Part shown: in pieces, positions 47,339 through 57,327 of the stretch
Layout: each line of letters starts with the position of its first letter
How positions within the stretch are numbered: position 1 is the stretch's first letter
NCBI GenBank assembly: GCA_002304445.1
Contig: NEVA01000011.1
Location: 61,978 to 125,977, forward strand
DNA length: 64,000 bases
From: Opitutia bacterium Tous-C4FEB
Lineage (GTDB): Bacteria; Verrucomicrobiota; Verrucomicrobiia; Opitutales; Opitutaceae
Reading direction: 5' to 3'
Translations under genes and position numbers: made by a program
Notes under the pieces: model-generated
Seen by the model: the letters and a program-made list of their open reading frames with translations, nothing else
The model's database searches: none
Told to the model about the DNA's origin: nothing

Positions 47339-48901
47339 ATGAGCACCGCCGTCAAGATCTACGACACCACTCTGCGCGATGGCACGCAGGGTGAAGGCAT
47401 CAGCTTTTCGGTCGCCGACAAGTTGCGCATTGCCGAACGGCTCGACCAATTTGGGATGGACTACATCGAGGGCGGTTTTCCGGGCTCCAATCCGCGAGAC
47501 ATTACGTTTTTTGCCGAGGCGAAGCACTTGAAGTTAAAGCACGCGCGGCTGGCGGCGTTTGGTTCGACCCGGCGCGCGGGTGCGAAGGCCGATGAAGATC
47601 CGCAACTGCGCACGCTGCTCGACAGTGGGATGCCGGTCATGACGATTGTGGGGAAAACGTGGACATTGCACGTCACGGAAATCCTGCGGACCACGCTCGA
47701 AGAAAACCTCGCGATGATCGAGGATTCGACCCGCTACCTCGTCGCGCAAGGCCGCGAGGTGATCTACGATGCGGAGCATTTTTTCGACGGTTACAAGGCC
47801 GATCCGGAGTATGCGATCCGCACGCTGGCGGCGGCGGTGCGCGGCGGCGCGAGCAATCTTTCGCTTTGTGATACCAACGGCGGGACGCTCCTCGATGAGT
47901 TCAAGACGATCGTGGGTCATGCCGTGCGTGAGTTCGGCGCGGAGAAGATCGGCGTGCATTGTCATAACGACAGCGGGCTCGGCGTGGCGCTGACGCTCGC
48001 GGGCGTGACCGCGGGCGCGACGCTCGTGCAAGGCACGGCAAACGGCTATGGCGAGCGCGTGGGTAACGCCAACCTCACGACGGTGCTGGCCAATCTGTTT
48101 CTCAAGATGGACTGCACGGCGCGATGCGCGGCGAATCTGGCGCAACTGCGGGATCTTTCGCTTTTCTTCGACGAGCTGGCGAATTTGCGGCCGGATCCGA
48201 AAGCGCCGTTTGTCGGATTGTCGGCGTTTGCTCACAAAGGCGGGCTGCACGCCAACGCGGCGCAAAAAGTGGCGCGGAGTTACGAGCACATCGACCCGGC
48301 GCTGGTGGGCAATCGCACGCGCGTGTTGGTGTCGGACATGGCGGGACGGAGCAGTCTCGCGCTGAAGGCGAAGGAACTTGGGCTCGAACTCGACGAGAAG
48401 CGGCCGGAGATGAAGGCTTTGATCGAACAACTGAAAGAGCGGGAGTTTCGGGGCTACGAATACGAGGCGGCGGATGCGTCGTTCCGGTTGTTGATCTCGG
48501 CGGCGTTGGGCGAGCGGAAGACGTTTTTCGAAGTGGAGACCTACCGCGTCATCATGGAGCGGCACGGCGAGGAATTGTGGTCGGAGGCAACCGTGAAAGT
48601 GAAAGTCGGAGGTCAGTCGGTGCACACGGTGGCGGAGTGCACCGGGCCGGTGGGGGCGCTGGACAAGGCGCTGCGGCTGGCGTTGGAGAAGACGTATCCG
48701 CAACTGCGCGAGTTGGTGCTGCGGGACTACAAGGTGCGCATTTTGGAGAGTGGAGCCGGGACGAATTCACGCACGCGGGTGCTCATCGAGAGCGGCGACG
48801 GCAAGGCCGTCTGGGGGACGGTGGGCGTGAGCGACAATATCATCGACGCCAGCTGGGAAGCCTTGCGCGATGCCGTGGAATACAAGCTGGCGCGCGGTTG
48901 A
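47339..48901 (+). CDS. cimA: (R)-citramalate synthase
   Basis: 520 residues from the ATG at 47339 (MSTAVKIYDTTLRDGTQGEG). The DRE-TIM catalytic motif is TTLRDGTQGEG, followed by YIEGGFPGSNPRD, which separates CimA from the LeuA group. The metal-binding HCHND and GTANGYGERVGNANL segments are present, as is a C-terminal LeuA-type regulatory domain. It condenses pyruvate and acetyl-CoA in the threonine-independent isoleucine route. A 2-isopropylmalate synthase is less likely. Confidence 0.9.
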   Translation: MSTAVKIYDTTLRDGTQGEGISFSVADKLRIAERLDQFGMDYIEGGFPGSNPRDITFFAEAKHLKLKHARLAAFGSTRRAGAKADEDPQLRTLLDSGMPVMTIVGKTWTLHVTEILRTTLEENLAMIEDSTRYLVAQGREVIYDAEHFFDGYKADPEYAIRTLAAAVRGGASNLSLCDTNGGTLLDEFKTIVGHAVREFGAEKIGVHCHNDSGLGVALTLAGVTAGATLVQGTANGYGERVGNANLTTVLANLFLKMDCTARCAANLAQLRDLSLFFDELANLRPDPKAPFVGLSAFAHKGGLHANAAQKVARSYEHIDPALVGNRTRVLVSDMAGRSSLALKAKELGLELDEKRPEMKALIEQLKEREFRGYEYEAADASFRLLISAALGERKTFFEVETYRVIMERHGEELWSEATVKVKVGGQSVHTVAECTGPVGALDKALRLALEKTYPQLRELVLRDYKVRILESGAGTNSRTRVLIESGDGKAVWGTVGVSDNIIDASWEALRDAVEYKLARG

Positions 48902-48995
48902 GGGGCGGGAACCTCCGCCGGGAGGTGTTCAAGATTGGTCGGAAAAATATCTTGAACTCCGCGGGGCGAGCCGAGACTTTGCACCCTCACTTTGG

Positions 48996-49081
48996 GGTAG
49001 GATACTCAAGTGGCCAACGAGGGGAGACTGTAAATCTCCTGGCTTACGCCTTCTCTGGTTCGAATCCAGATCCTACCACCA
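48996..49081 (+). tRNA. tRNA-Tyr (anticodon GUA)
   Basis: The acceptor stem GGTAGGA pairs with TCCTACC, the discriminator is A and CCA is encoded. The anticodon stem GGAGA/TCTCC encloses CTGTAAA, giving GTA. A long variable arm (class II) and a T arm CTGG-TTCGAAT-CCAG complete the cloverleaf. It lies between cimA and radC. Confidence 0.97.
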
Positions 49082-49196
49082 TTATTTTCCCGGCAGCGAG
49101 TCGCAGTGGGTGCGTTAGGCGAAGCTGAGGCGGGTGCTGGCAAGCGGCGCACCGCACGCGGAAAACGTTCTTCTGGGTTGTGCGCCCTGATTTGCG

Positions 49197-49925
49197 TCAA
49201 ATGAGCCCGGCGTTGGCGAAACTGTAGTGGCCGAGGCCGACCGGGTCGGCGGCGGGGCGGCCCATGATGATGTGGTCGATGAGAGGGATATCCACGGCTT
49301 TGGATGCGGCATGAATCTGGCGGGTGATCGCGATATCGGGCGCGCTGGGGGACGGGTCGCCGCTGGGGTGGTTGTGGACGCAGATGACGGCGCTGGCGGA
49401 TTCGCGCATCGCGGCGCGAAACACTTCGCGCGGGTGGGCGAGGGTGCTGTTGGCGGTGCCGGAGGTGATTTCCTCACGACGGATGAGCCGGTTCCGGCGG
49501 TTGAGGCTGAGAATCCAAAACTTCTCCACGTCGAGGCCGGCGACGATGGGCTGCATGTAGGCGGCGATAAGATCGGCGCGGGTGAGCAGCGGGGCTTCGC
49601 CGGTCTGTTGGCCCAACACCCGGCGGGCAACTTCGATGACGGTGACGAGTTGCAGGGCTTTGACCGGGCCGATGCCTTTGAATTTGCGGAAGTCGGCGGC
49701 GGACCAGCCGATGAGACCGGCGAGCGAGCCCGCGTCCGCGACGAGGCGCTGGGCGAGGGTGAGGACATCTTGGCCGCGGGTGCCGCTGCGCAGGAGCATC
49801 GCGAGGAGTTCGGCATCACCGAGAGCGGCGGCTCCGAATTTTTGGAGCCGTTCCTGCGGGCGTTCGCCGAGCGCCGTCGCTTGCAGACGATTCTCAGCGA
49901 AGGGGGTCGGGGCAGGTTCGCTCAT
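49197..49925 (-). CDS. radC: RadC-family JAB-domain protein
   Basis: 242 residues from the ATG at 49925. A helix-hairpin-helix (FRKFKGIGPVKALQL) precedes the MPN+/JAB domain with the zinc motif HNHPSGDPSPSAPD. The N-terminal RPQERLQKFGAAALGDAELL is the family start. RadC proteins were linked to recombination repair but their real activity is unclear. It is next to tRNA-Tyr and divergently overlapped by about nothing; the following ThuA gene starts 57 bases away. Confidence 0.93.
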   Translation of the reverse strand: MSEPAPTPFAENRLQATALGERPQERLQKFGAAALGDAELLAMLLRSGTRGQDVLTLAQRLVADAGSLAGLIGWSAADFRKFKGIGPVKALQLVTVIEVARRVLGQQTGEAPLLTRADLIAAYMQPIVAGLDVEKFWILSLNRRNRLIRREEITSGTANSTLAHPREVFRAAMRESASAVICVHNHPSGDPSPSAPDIAITRQIHAASKAVDIPLIDHIIMGRPAADPVGLGHYSFANAGLI

Positions 49926-49981
49926 CGGGTGAGGCAAGTTTCTGGTTGATGGGGCGGAGGTGAGCAATTCCCGTTCTCGGT

Positions 49982-50731
49982 ATGGCTTCATCAACATTGC
50001 GGGTAGTTGTCTGGGGCGAGAACGTGCACGAGCACATCAACGCCAAGGTCGCGGCGGTGTATCCCCAAGGCATGCATACGGTAATCGCGGCCGGTTTGCG
50101 GGAGTTGCTGCCGACGGCCGAAGTGAGCACGGCGACGTTGCAGGAAGCGGAGCACGGTCTGACCGAGGCGCGGCTGGCGGAGACAGATGTACTTACGTGG
50201 TGGGGGCACAAGGCGCATGGCGATGTGAGTGACGAAGTGGTGGCGCGCGTGCAGAAACGCGTGCTGGAGGGCATGGGCCTGATCGTGCTGCACTCGGGGC
50301 ATTTTTCTAAAATCTTTAAGCGGCTGATGGGCACGACGTGCTCGTTGACGTGGCGCGAGGCGGACGAGAAGGAGCGTCTCTGGGTCTGTAATCCCGGGCA
50401 CCCCATCGCGCAGGGGCTCGGGCCGTATTTTGAACTGCCGCGGGAGGAAATGTATGGCGAACCGTTTGGGGTGCCGCCGCCGGAGGAGCAGGTCTTCATC
50501 TCGTGGTTCGAGGGCGGCGAAGTGTTTCGCAGCGGGTGCTGCTACACGCGGGGCAACGGAAAGATTTTCTATTTCCGGCCGGGGCACGAAACGTATCCGA
50601 CGTATTTCGATGCGAACGTGCGGCGGGTGCTGGCTAACGCCGTGGAGTGGGCGCGACCGCCCGCGACGCGCTGGGTTGATTGCTGTCCGAATGCGAAGAA
50701 TCCGCTGGAGAAAATCACGCCGAAAGGCTGA
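49982..50731 (+). CDS. ThuA-like domain protein (trehalose utilisation family)
   Basis: 249 residues. The class-I-amidotransferase-like ThuA fold is shown by [45 protein letters not shown] and [13 protein letters not shown]. ThuA-like proteins take part in disaccharide oxidation in some bacteria, but the catalytic role is uncertain. No signal peptide. It diverges from radC and is convergent with the MFS gene, three bases apart. Confidence 0.88.
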   Translation: MASSTLRVVVWGENVHEHINAKVAAVYPQGMHTVIAAGLRELLPTAEVSTATLQEAEHGLTEARLAETDVLTWWGHKAHGDVSDEVVARVQKRVLEGMGLIVLHSGHFSKIFKRLMGTTCSLTWREADEKERLWVCNPGHPIAQGLGPYFELPREEMYGEPFGVPPPEEQVFISWFEGGEVFRSGCCYTRGNGKIFYFRPGHETYPTYFDANVRRVLANAVEWARPPATRWVDCCPNAKNPLEKITPKG

Positions 50732-50734
50732 CGC

Positions 50735-52075
50735 TTAGGGCACGGGAGCGGGAGCGTCGGCGGCTTGGGCGGCCGCGAGACCGCGCCGTTCGTCGATGAA
50801 GCAGGTGACGATCAATCCGGCGACGAGAAAGCCGGCCAGCACGAGCAGTGCGGCGGTCGTGCCGAGGCTGTCCTTGGCCAAACCGAAGGGGATGGTGAGG
50901 ACGGCGGCAGATTTGAAGACGAGACCCCAGAGTCCAAAAAACTCGGCGGAGCGGCTGGCCGGGGTGAGGTAGCAGAAAAACGCCCGGTTGGCGGCTCCGA
51001 GCGAGCCGAGGCCGAAGCCGATGAAGTTGCCCACGACCCAAAGCGGCCAGCGGGGGTAGGCGGCGGGATCGGCGGATTGCGTGCGGAGCCACGAAAACAA
51101 GGCGAAGCCGAGAGCGGCGAAAATCCAAACCGAGAGGAGCACGACCGTCATGCGCTTGTGGCCGAAACGGTCTTGGAAAAACGCCGGGATGAGCGTTCCG
51201 ATCACGCCGGAGGCGGTGATGACGGCGACGAAGAGAACGAGTTGGACATCGTTGAAGCCGAACTCGGCGGCGAGAATCGAGGCAAACATCACGATCACCG
51301 TCATGCCGGTGCCGTAGAGCAGAGATGCGCCGAGGAGCACGGCGAGATCGCGGAATTTGGCGGCTTGGCTGATCGTAGTTTTGAGCTGGCGGAAGGTGTC
51401 GGTGAAGAGCCGGTGCGCGGGCGCGCCGGCGGGGGCGGGCCGTTCCCGGAGTCCAAGGAGCGTGGGAATCGCCAGCGCAAAGAACCAGAGGCCGGCGAAG
51501 ACGAAGATCGGGCGCCACTGGTCGGGTGATTCCAATTTGAGTCCGATCATGAGGCCGGCGGTGACGACCAGCAGGAGCAAGGCGGCGGAGTAGGCGCAGG
51601 CCCAGGAGAACGCGGAGACCCGGCCAAAGTGCTCGCGCGTGGAAAGCTCGGGCATGAAGGAGGCGAGGAAGTTTTCGCCGAGGGAAAACATGAAGTTCGC
51701 AGGGATGTAGAGGGCAATGGCCAGGGCGATCTGGCCGGGCTGGATCAGAGCGAGCGCGCAGGTGAAGACGGCGCAGGTGAAACCGGTGATCAGCAGACCG
51801 GCTTTTTTCCAAGCGCGGGCGTCGGCAAGGGCGCCGGCAAAGGGCGAAACGATGACGACGAGCACCATGCTCGCGGCGTAGGTGAGCGTCCAGATCAGGT
51901 CATCTCTCGCCGGATCGCGGACCACGACCTTTTGAAAGAAGATCGAGAACAGCAGCGTATTGATGATGAGCGTGAACGACTGGTTCGCGACATCGAAGGA
52001 AATCCAGGACCAGAGCTGACCTTGTCGCGGCAGGCCGCGTAACGGGTAGAGGCGGGAGAACCGGGAGGGCGGCAC
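50735..52075 (-). CDS. MFS transporter, UMF1/Atg22-like
   Basis: 446 residues with about 12 membrane helices. The N-terminal SWISFDVANQSFTLII matches the YDWANSAF motif of the UMF1/vacuole-effluxer (Atg22-like) family; SPFAGALADARAWKK is the MFS loop 2-3 motif. Atg22 relatives export amino acids; the substrate here is unknown. It is not obviously in an operon. Confidence 0.88.
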   Translation of the reverse strand: MPPSRFSRLYPLRGLPRQGQLWSWISFDVANQSFTLIINTLLFSIFFQKVVVRDPARDDLIWTLTYAASMVLVVIVSPFAGALADARAWKKAGLLITGFTCAVFTCALALIQPGQIALAIALYIPANFMFSLGENFLASFMPELSTREHFGRVSAFSWACAYSAALLLLVVTAGLMIGLKLESPDQWRPIFVFAGLWFFALAIPTLLGLRERPAPAGAPAHRLFTDTFRQLKTTISQAAKFRDLAVLLGASLLYGTGMTVIVMFASILAAEFGFNDVQLVLFVAVITASGVIGTLIPAFFQDRFGHKRMTVVLLSVWIFAALGFALFSWLRTQSADPAAYPRWPLWVVGNFIGFGLGSLGAANRAFFCYLTPASRSAEFFGLWGLVFKSAAVLTIPFGLAKDSLGTTAALLVLAGFLVAGLIVTCFIDERRGLAAAQAADAPAPVP

Positions 52076-52162
52076 GGCGGAAAGTTGTGGTTAACTTCCC
52101 GGCGTGAAAAGGCGGAACTGGTCGGCGTAGCTGGCCCGCGCGAAGGCGGGGGCGCGTCGGAC

Positions 52163-53158
52163 TCAGTAGTGCTTCACGTAGCCGTTGCGGCGGAGGCGCT
52201 CGAGCCAGCGCTCTTGGCTGGTGCGGGCCATCTGGGACACGAGGAGTCGCTCAATCTGGTCGCGAACCTCGTCGATGGCTTGGTTGCCGGCAAACTTGCG
52301 CTCCTCGGCGAAGAGGATGAAGCAGCCCTCGGGAAGAATGACGGGCGCTGTGATTTCACCGGCCTTCAGATCAAAGAGGGGCTTGGCAAATTCCTCCTTG
52401 AGGTCCGAGCGTTTTTGCCAGCCCCAATCGCCGCCCTTGGCGCGGCGGGAGTCTTGGCTGTATTCGCGGGCAAGCTCTTCAAATTTGGAGCCGGCGCGGA
52501 ATTTGGCGATGAGCTCGTCGGCCTTGGCCCGGAGGCTGGCGTCGGTCGCATCGTCGACCCGGGAGAGCTGGATGAGGCGGAGGTGGACGCTGTCCTCTTG
52601 GAAGAAACGGTCTTTGTTTTCGCGGTAGAACGTCTCGATGCGCACGGGGCTGACCACGCTTTGCGATTTCCGCTGCTGCTGCTGCATGTAGTGATAGATG
52701 ATGTCCTCTTCGATTTCCGAGCGGTATTCCCGCAGGGTGACGCCTTTGCCGCGGAGGTAGGCGAGGAACTTGGAGCGATCGTTGTCGAACTGCTCGGTCA
52801 AGATGTCGGCGATGCGATTGTCGATGTAGCTCTCGGGAATGCGGCGGACTTCTTTTTCGTCTTTGGCCTTCCGAAATTCTTTAACGATCAGAACCTTGTC
52901 GATGAGATCTTGGATGACTTGGTCTTGGAGGGATTCGAGTTTCTCGTTGAATTCCCTCTCGTTGCGGGCGTCGCGCTGGATTTGGGGAATGAGCGGGGCG
53001 ATCTCGCGGCGGATGTCGTCGACGGTGATGACTTTTTGCTCGGCGATCGCGGCGATGCCGTTGGCGAAACGCATATTCAAGCCATCGTCTTGGGCTAGGG
53101 CGGAGGTGAGCGAAGCGAGTGCGCAACCGATGAAGGCGAGACTTCGGGAGATGGTCAT
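52163..53158 (-). CDS. SurA-like peptidyl-prolyl isomerase, periplasmic
   Basis: 331 residues from the ATG at 53158, overlapping the mfd stop (ATGA). Signal peptide AFIGCALASLTSALA. A SurA_N chaperone domain (RFANGIAAIAEQKVITVDDI) precedes a parvulin domain (LRLIQLSRVDDATDASLRAK, EYSQDSRRAKGGDWGW, DLKAGEITAPVILPEGCFIL). It should help fold outer-membrane proteins such as the TonB receptor. Confidence 0.92.
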   Translation of the reverse strand: MTISRSLAFIGCALASLTSALAQDDGLNMRFANGIAAIAEQKVITVDDIRREIAPLIPQIQRDARNEREFNEKLESLQDQVIQDLIDKVLIVKEFRKAKDEKEVRRIPESYIDNRIADILTEQFDNDRSKFLAYLRGKGVTLREYRSEIEEDIIYHYMQQQQRKSQSVVSPVRIETFYRENKDRFFQEDSVHLRLIQLSRVDDATDASLRAKADELIAKFRAGSKFEELAREYSQDSRRAKGGDWGWQKRSDLKEEFAKPLFDLKAGEITAPVILPEGCFILFAEERKFAGNQAIDEVRDQIERLLVSQMARTSQERWLERLRRNGYVKHY

Positions 53159-56100
53159 GGGGTCGGCAGGTTGTTCAAAAATATGATTACTTCTTTCAAC
53201 CGTAGAAGTGGCTTCGGAGCGGTCAACCGTGGAAACCGGGTGCCGTGCATCACCCAGTCGTCGCGCTGCCTGCTCTGACGCCGACACTTCAGACGCGTCG
53301 ATTCGGTTTCGACGGAAAGGATGCTTTTTTGTTCCGCCCGAATTCGGATCTCGGTGATCAGAAGCAAGGCCCTGACCTCGTCGCCAAACTTGCCGAAACG
53401 GTCGCGGAGGTCGGCTTCCACCTGCTTCAGGGTTACGAGGGTATCGGCGAGGGCGAGTTTGCGGTAAAAATCGATGCGTAAACGGGTTTCGCTGACATAG
53501 GCGGCCGGAATCCGGGCTTGGATCGGCTCGACGGCGGGACCCTCGTTGGCGGCGTCTTCGGCATCGCGAATCGCCGTGTAGCTATCGACGTGGCGGCCGC
53601 GGCTTTGGGCGTCCCGGGGGGTGCCGTCGCCGACGAAGACGAAGTCGAGCTTCACGCTCGCGCGGATGGCGGCGGCGGTCTTGTCGCCTTTGAGCCGGGC
53701 GACGGATTGACGGAGCAATTGGCAGTAAAGTTCGAAGCCGACGCCGACGATGTGGCCGCTTTGCTCTGAGCCGAGGAGGTTGCCGGCGCCGCGGAGTTCG
53801 AGGTCGCGCATGGCGATGCGGAAGCCGGCGCCGAGCTGGTTGTGCTGGCGCATCGCGCCGAGGCGCTCGCGGGCGATCTCGAGGAGCTTGGTGTGACGGT
53901 GGAGGAGCAGGTAAGCGTAGGCCTGGTGCTTGAAACGGCCGACGCGGCCCCGGAGTTGATAAAGTTGGGAGAGGCCGAAACGGTCGGCGCCCTCGATGAT
54001 GATCGTGTTGCAGTTGGGGATATCGAGGCCGCTCTCGATAATCGTGGTGCAGATGAGAACCTGATACTTGGTGGCAACGAAATCGGTCATGATGTGTTCG
54101 AGTTCATCGGCTTCCATCTGACCGTGGCCCACGCCGATTGTGAGTTCGGGCAGCAGTTGGCGGAGGCGCGCGGCGACGAGCTCGATCGTCATGATCCGGT
54201 TGTGCAGATAAAAAACTTGGCCGCCGCGCCGCACTTCGTGGCGGATGGCGTCGACCACCAGTTGCTCGTCGTAGGTTTTGACAATGGTCTGGATGGGGTG
54301 GCGGTTGGTGGGCGCGGTCTCGATGACGCTGAGGTCGCGGGCCCCGGTGAGCGCCATGTACAGCGTGCGGGGGATCGGCGTCGCGCTCATGGCGAGCACG
54401 TCGACGGTGGCCCGCATGCGCTTGAACGCTTCTTTGTGTTTCACGCCGAAGCGTTGCTCCTCGTCGATGATGACGAGCCCGAGTTCGCGAAATTTGACGT
54501 CGGCTTGGAGGAGGCGGTGCGTGCCGATGAGGATATCAACTTGGCCGGCGGCGGCGGCTTCCAGAATTTTTTTCTGCTCCGCCCGGGTGCGGAAACGGCT
54601 GACCATCTCGACGGCGATGGGGTAGCCGGCCATGCGCTCGCGGAAGGTGTTGAGATGCTGCTGGGCGAGGACGGTGGTCGGGATGAGCAACGCGACTTGG
54701 CGACCGCTTTGAACGGATTTGAAGGCGGCGCGGATGGCGACCTCGGTTTTCCCGAAGCCGACGTCGCCGCAGATGAGGCGATCCATGGGCCGGGTTTTCT
54801 CCATGTCGGCTTTGGTGTCGGCGATGGCTTTGAGCTGGTCTCGCGTCTCGGTGTAAGCGAACGAACCCTCGAACTCTCGTTGCCAAGCGGTGTCGGGCGG
54901 GCAGGCGAAACCGGGTTGGGCCTCGCGCTCGGCATGGATGCGGAGCAACTCGGCGGCGAGATCGATGGTCGAGCGTTCGGCGGCTTGGCGGGCTTTCTCC
55001 CAGCGTCCGGAACCAATGCGGCCGAGTTGGGGCTTGGTCTTGCTGAGCCCCACGTAGCGGCTGATCAGATGGGATTCCTGGAGCGGAACGTGAAGCGTGA
55101 CGTGGTCGTCGAACTCGAGGGTGATGACTTCCCGGATGCCCTGCGCGGTGTCGAGTTTGGAGAGGCCGCGGTAAAGGGCGATCCCGTGCTGGAGGTGGAC
55201 CACGAAGTCGCCTTCGACGAGTTCAGAGAAATCGAGCAGTTGGTCGACTTGGGCGCGCTGGGCGGAGGCGCGAACGATCCCGGTGGTGCGGCGGGCGCGT
55301 TGCCGACCGAAGATCTCGGTCTCGGTGACGAGCACGAGACCGGCGGGGCTGGCACCGAATTCGGTCCAGTGGAGCGCGGGGCGGGCGGGGCCGAAGGCGA
55401 CTTTGAAGCCCTCGTTGAGCGCGCCGCGGAGAAAGATCGGTTTGAGGATTTTGAGCGACGGATCCTCGGCGATGATCTCGCGGATGCGTTGCTCTTCGCC
55501 CTCCTTGGCGGCGACGACGGCGACGGCGTAGCGGGCCTTGCGCCAAGCGGCGACCTGGCGGAGGAAGCGGCTGCGGGCGTCGACCTCGACCTGCAGGCGC
55601 TCTTGCGCGACGAGGGAGTCGTCGGGGTAGGTGCGGTGATGGGCGAGGCTCTCGGTATCCCAAGTGAGTTCAATTGCGGGCGTGGCGAGCAACGAGGCGG
55701 CCTCGTCAAGATCGCTCAAGGCGAAGTGGGCGGTGCAACGGGCGGCGAGCGGCGTGAAGCCGTCGAAGCCCTCGCGGGCGAACGCGCTGAACGACGTCTC
55801 GAGCAGGGCGGGCTCGATGAGGACGAGGTGGGCGGTGGGCGGGAGGTAGTCGGCGAGGCCGGCTTGGGCAGGAGCGAGCTTGATGCGCGGGGAGGCGGAG
55901 AGGGTGATTTGCGCGATGGACTCGCCGGAACGTTGCGTGACGGGGTCGAAGGCCCGGATCTCTTCAAGTTCGTCGCCGAAGAAATCGAGACGGTAGGGCT
56001 GCGTCGCGGTGACGGGGTAGACGTCGATGATGCCGCCGCGAATCGCGTAGTGGCCGGGAGATTCGCAGACGGCTTCGGAATCGTAGTCGAGGGCGCTGAG

Positions 56101-56571
56101 CTGTTCGAGCAGGCCGGTGAACGAAAGGGTGGTGCCGCGGGTAAGCGTGAGTTCGCGGGCGGCGAAGGCCTCGAGGGCGGGGACGTTTTGGAGCAGCGCG
56201 GCGGGGGTAGAAAGAACGAGGAGTTGAGCACTGACGGCCGAAGGTTGATGGCCGGCGAGCGGGCGGAGAGCGCGAAGTTTTGACAGAACGGTGAGGCGGT
56301 CGCTCGAGGCGGCGAAGGCCTCGCGCATATCGCGGGTGTCGGGCTGGGACTCGGGGAAGACGAGAACGGTGAGGGGTGTCGACGTGCCGGCGGCAGCGTG
56401 GAAGAACGCGATGTCTTCCGCGAGTTGCTCGGTGAGTTTGGGCTCGTCGGCGATGACGAGCCAAGCGGAGGACGGATGGGCGCGGACCAACTCGGCCAAC
56501 ACGGCGCCGCGGGCCGCGGGGCAGATGCCGGTGAGGCGTTGGGGAGGAAAGGCAGGAGCAGGGGCGGACAT
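53155..56571 (-). CDS. mfd: Transcription-repair coupling factor
   Basis: 1138 residues. The UvrB-like N-terminal module is followed by the RNA-polymerase-interacting domain (VEGDFVVHLQHGIALYRGL), then the RecG-like helicase: Walker A GDVGFGKTEVAIRAAF, DEEQRFGVKHKE (DEEQ box), SATPIPRTLYMAL, and TRG motif region (TTIIESGLDIPNCNTIII). The C-terminal domain is present. Mfd displaces stalled RNA polymerase and recruits UvrA. It follows rnc by 51 bases in the same direction. Confidence 0.96.
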   Translation of the reverse strand: MSAPAPAFPPQRLTGICPAARGAVLAELVRAHPSSAWLVIADEPKLTEQLAEDIAFFHAAAGTSTPLTVLVFPESQPDTRDMREAFAASSDRLTVLSKLRALRPLAGHQPSAVSAQLLVLSTPAALLQNVPALEAFAARELTLTRGTTLSFTGLLEQLSALDYDSEAVCESPGHYAIRGGIIDVYPVTATQPYRLDFFGDELEEIRAFDPVTQRSGESIAQITLSASPRIKLAPAQAGLADYLPPTAHLVLIEPALLETSFSAFAREGFDGFTPLAARCTAHFALSDLDEAASLLATPAIELTWDTESLAHHRTYPDDSLVAQERLQVEVDARSRFLRQVAAWRKARYAVAVVAAKEGEEQRIREIIAEDPSLKILKPIFLRGALNEGFKVAFGPARPALHWTEFGASPAGLVLVTETEIFGRQRARRTTGIVRASAQRAQVDQLLDFSELVEGDFVVHLQHGIALYRGLSKLDTAQGIREVITLEFDDHVTLHVPLQESHLISRYVGLSKTKPQLGRIGSGRWEKARQAAERSTIDLAAELLRIHAEREAQPGFACPPDTAWQREFEGSFAYTETRDQLKAIADTKADMEKTRPMDRLICGDVGFGKTEVAIRAAFKSVQSGRQVALLIPTTVLAQQHLNTFRERMAGYPIAVEMVSRFRTRAEQKKILEAAAAGQVDILIGTHRLLQADVKFRELGLVIIDEEQRFGVKHKEAFKRMRATVDVLAMSATPIPRTLYMALTGARDLSVIETAPTNRHPIQTIVKTYDEQLVVDAIRHEVRRGGQVFYLHNRIMTIELVAARLRQLLPELTIGVGHGQMEADELEHIMTDFVATKYQVLICTTIIESGLDIPNCNTIIIEGADRFGLSQLYQLRGRVGRFKHQAYAYLLLHRHTKLLEIARERLGAMRQHNQLGAGFRIAMRDLELRGAGNLLGSEQSGHIVGVGFELYCQLLRQSVARLKGDKTAAAIRASVKLDFVFVGDGTPRDAQSRGRHVDSYTAIRDAEDAANEGPAVEPIQARIPAAYVSETRLRIDFYRKLALADTLVTLKQVEADLRDRFGKFGDEVRALLLITEIRIRAEQKSILSVETESTRLKCRRQSRQRDDWVMHGTRFPRLTAPKPLLRLKEVIIFLNNLPTP

Positions 56572-56622
56572 GGCGGGCGCGGGCCGAGCCGCGGCGGGAG
56601 CGCGGATGGCCAGACGGGTAAA

Positions 56623-57327
56623 CTAGACGGGAGGCTGCGACTTGAGGGTTTCGAGCGCGATGCGGGCGGCGGCTTCTTCGGCGAGTTTTTTCGAGTTGCC
56701 GGTACCTTGGCCCAGAGGCTTCTCCTTGAAATAGACCTCGACGACATAGCGGCGCTCGTGGTCATGGCCCTCGGTACGGACGACTTCGTAGCGGACTGCG
56801 TTGTTGCCGTGTTTGGGTTGAACCAACTCCTGCAAACGCCCCTTGGGGTTGTGCAGATCGCCGACTGAGCCGAGACGGGTGTTGAGATCGCCGATGATCG
56901 CCAGCATCACGCGACGGGTGGTGGGCCAATCGCTGTCCAGATAGACCGCGCCGAACAGGGCTTCGCACGCATCCGCGAGGCTAGATGCGCGGGTCTGGCC
57001 CCCGGTGTTTTGCTCGCTGATGCCCAAGCGCAGGCAGACGTCGAGCCCGAGGTCGCGCCCGAGCTGGGCGAGAAATGAACCCTTTGCGAGGGCGGCGCGG
57101 CGGCGGCTGAGGTCGCCTTCGCGCTCGTGGGGATATTGGGCGAAGAGCGTTTCGGTGAGCACCAACTGGAGGACGGCGTCGCCGAGGAATTCAAGGCGCT
57201 GATTGCTTTCGGTGACGTGCGGATTGCCTTGGAGAAACGACTGGTGGGTGACGGCCCGGAGCAGCAGTTCGGGATTGCGGAACGTGTAGCCGAGGCGCTG
57301 CTGCAATTGATTCAGGGGTGAGTGCAT
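56623..57327 (-). CDS. rnc: Ribonuclease III
   Basis: 234 residues from the ATG at 57327, which shares one base with the stop of the preceding permease gene (TGATG). The signature NQRLEFLGDAVLQL, the DACEALFGAVYLDS metal site and a C-terminal dsRNA-binding domain (GRLQELVQPKHG, GTGNSKKLAEEAAARIAL) are all present. It processes rRNA precursors and structured RNAs. Confidence 0.96.
   Translation of the reverse strand: MHSPLNQLQQRLGYTFRNPELLLRAVTHQSFLQGNPHVTESNQRLEFLGDAVLQLVLTETLFAQYPHEREGDLSRRRAALAKGSFLAQLGRDLGLDVCLRLGISEQNTGGQTRASSLADACEALFGAVYLDSDWPTTRRVMLAIIGDLNTRLGSVGDLHNPKGRLQELVQPKHGNNAVRYEVVRTEGHDHERRYVVEVYFKEKPLGQGTGNSKKLAEEAAARIALETLKSQPPV

Noticed and set aside
53842..56283. 813-codon plus-strand frame opposite mfd
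   Set aside because: Antisense shadow of the conserved mfd gene; Gly/Ala/Glu-rich with no motifs.
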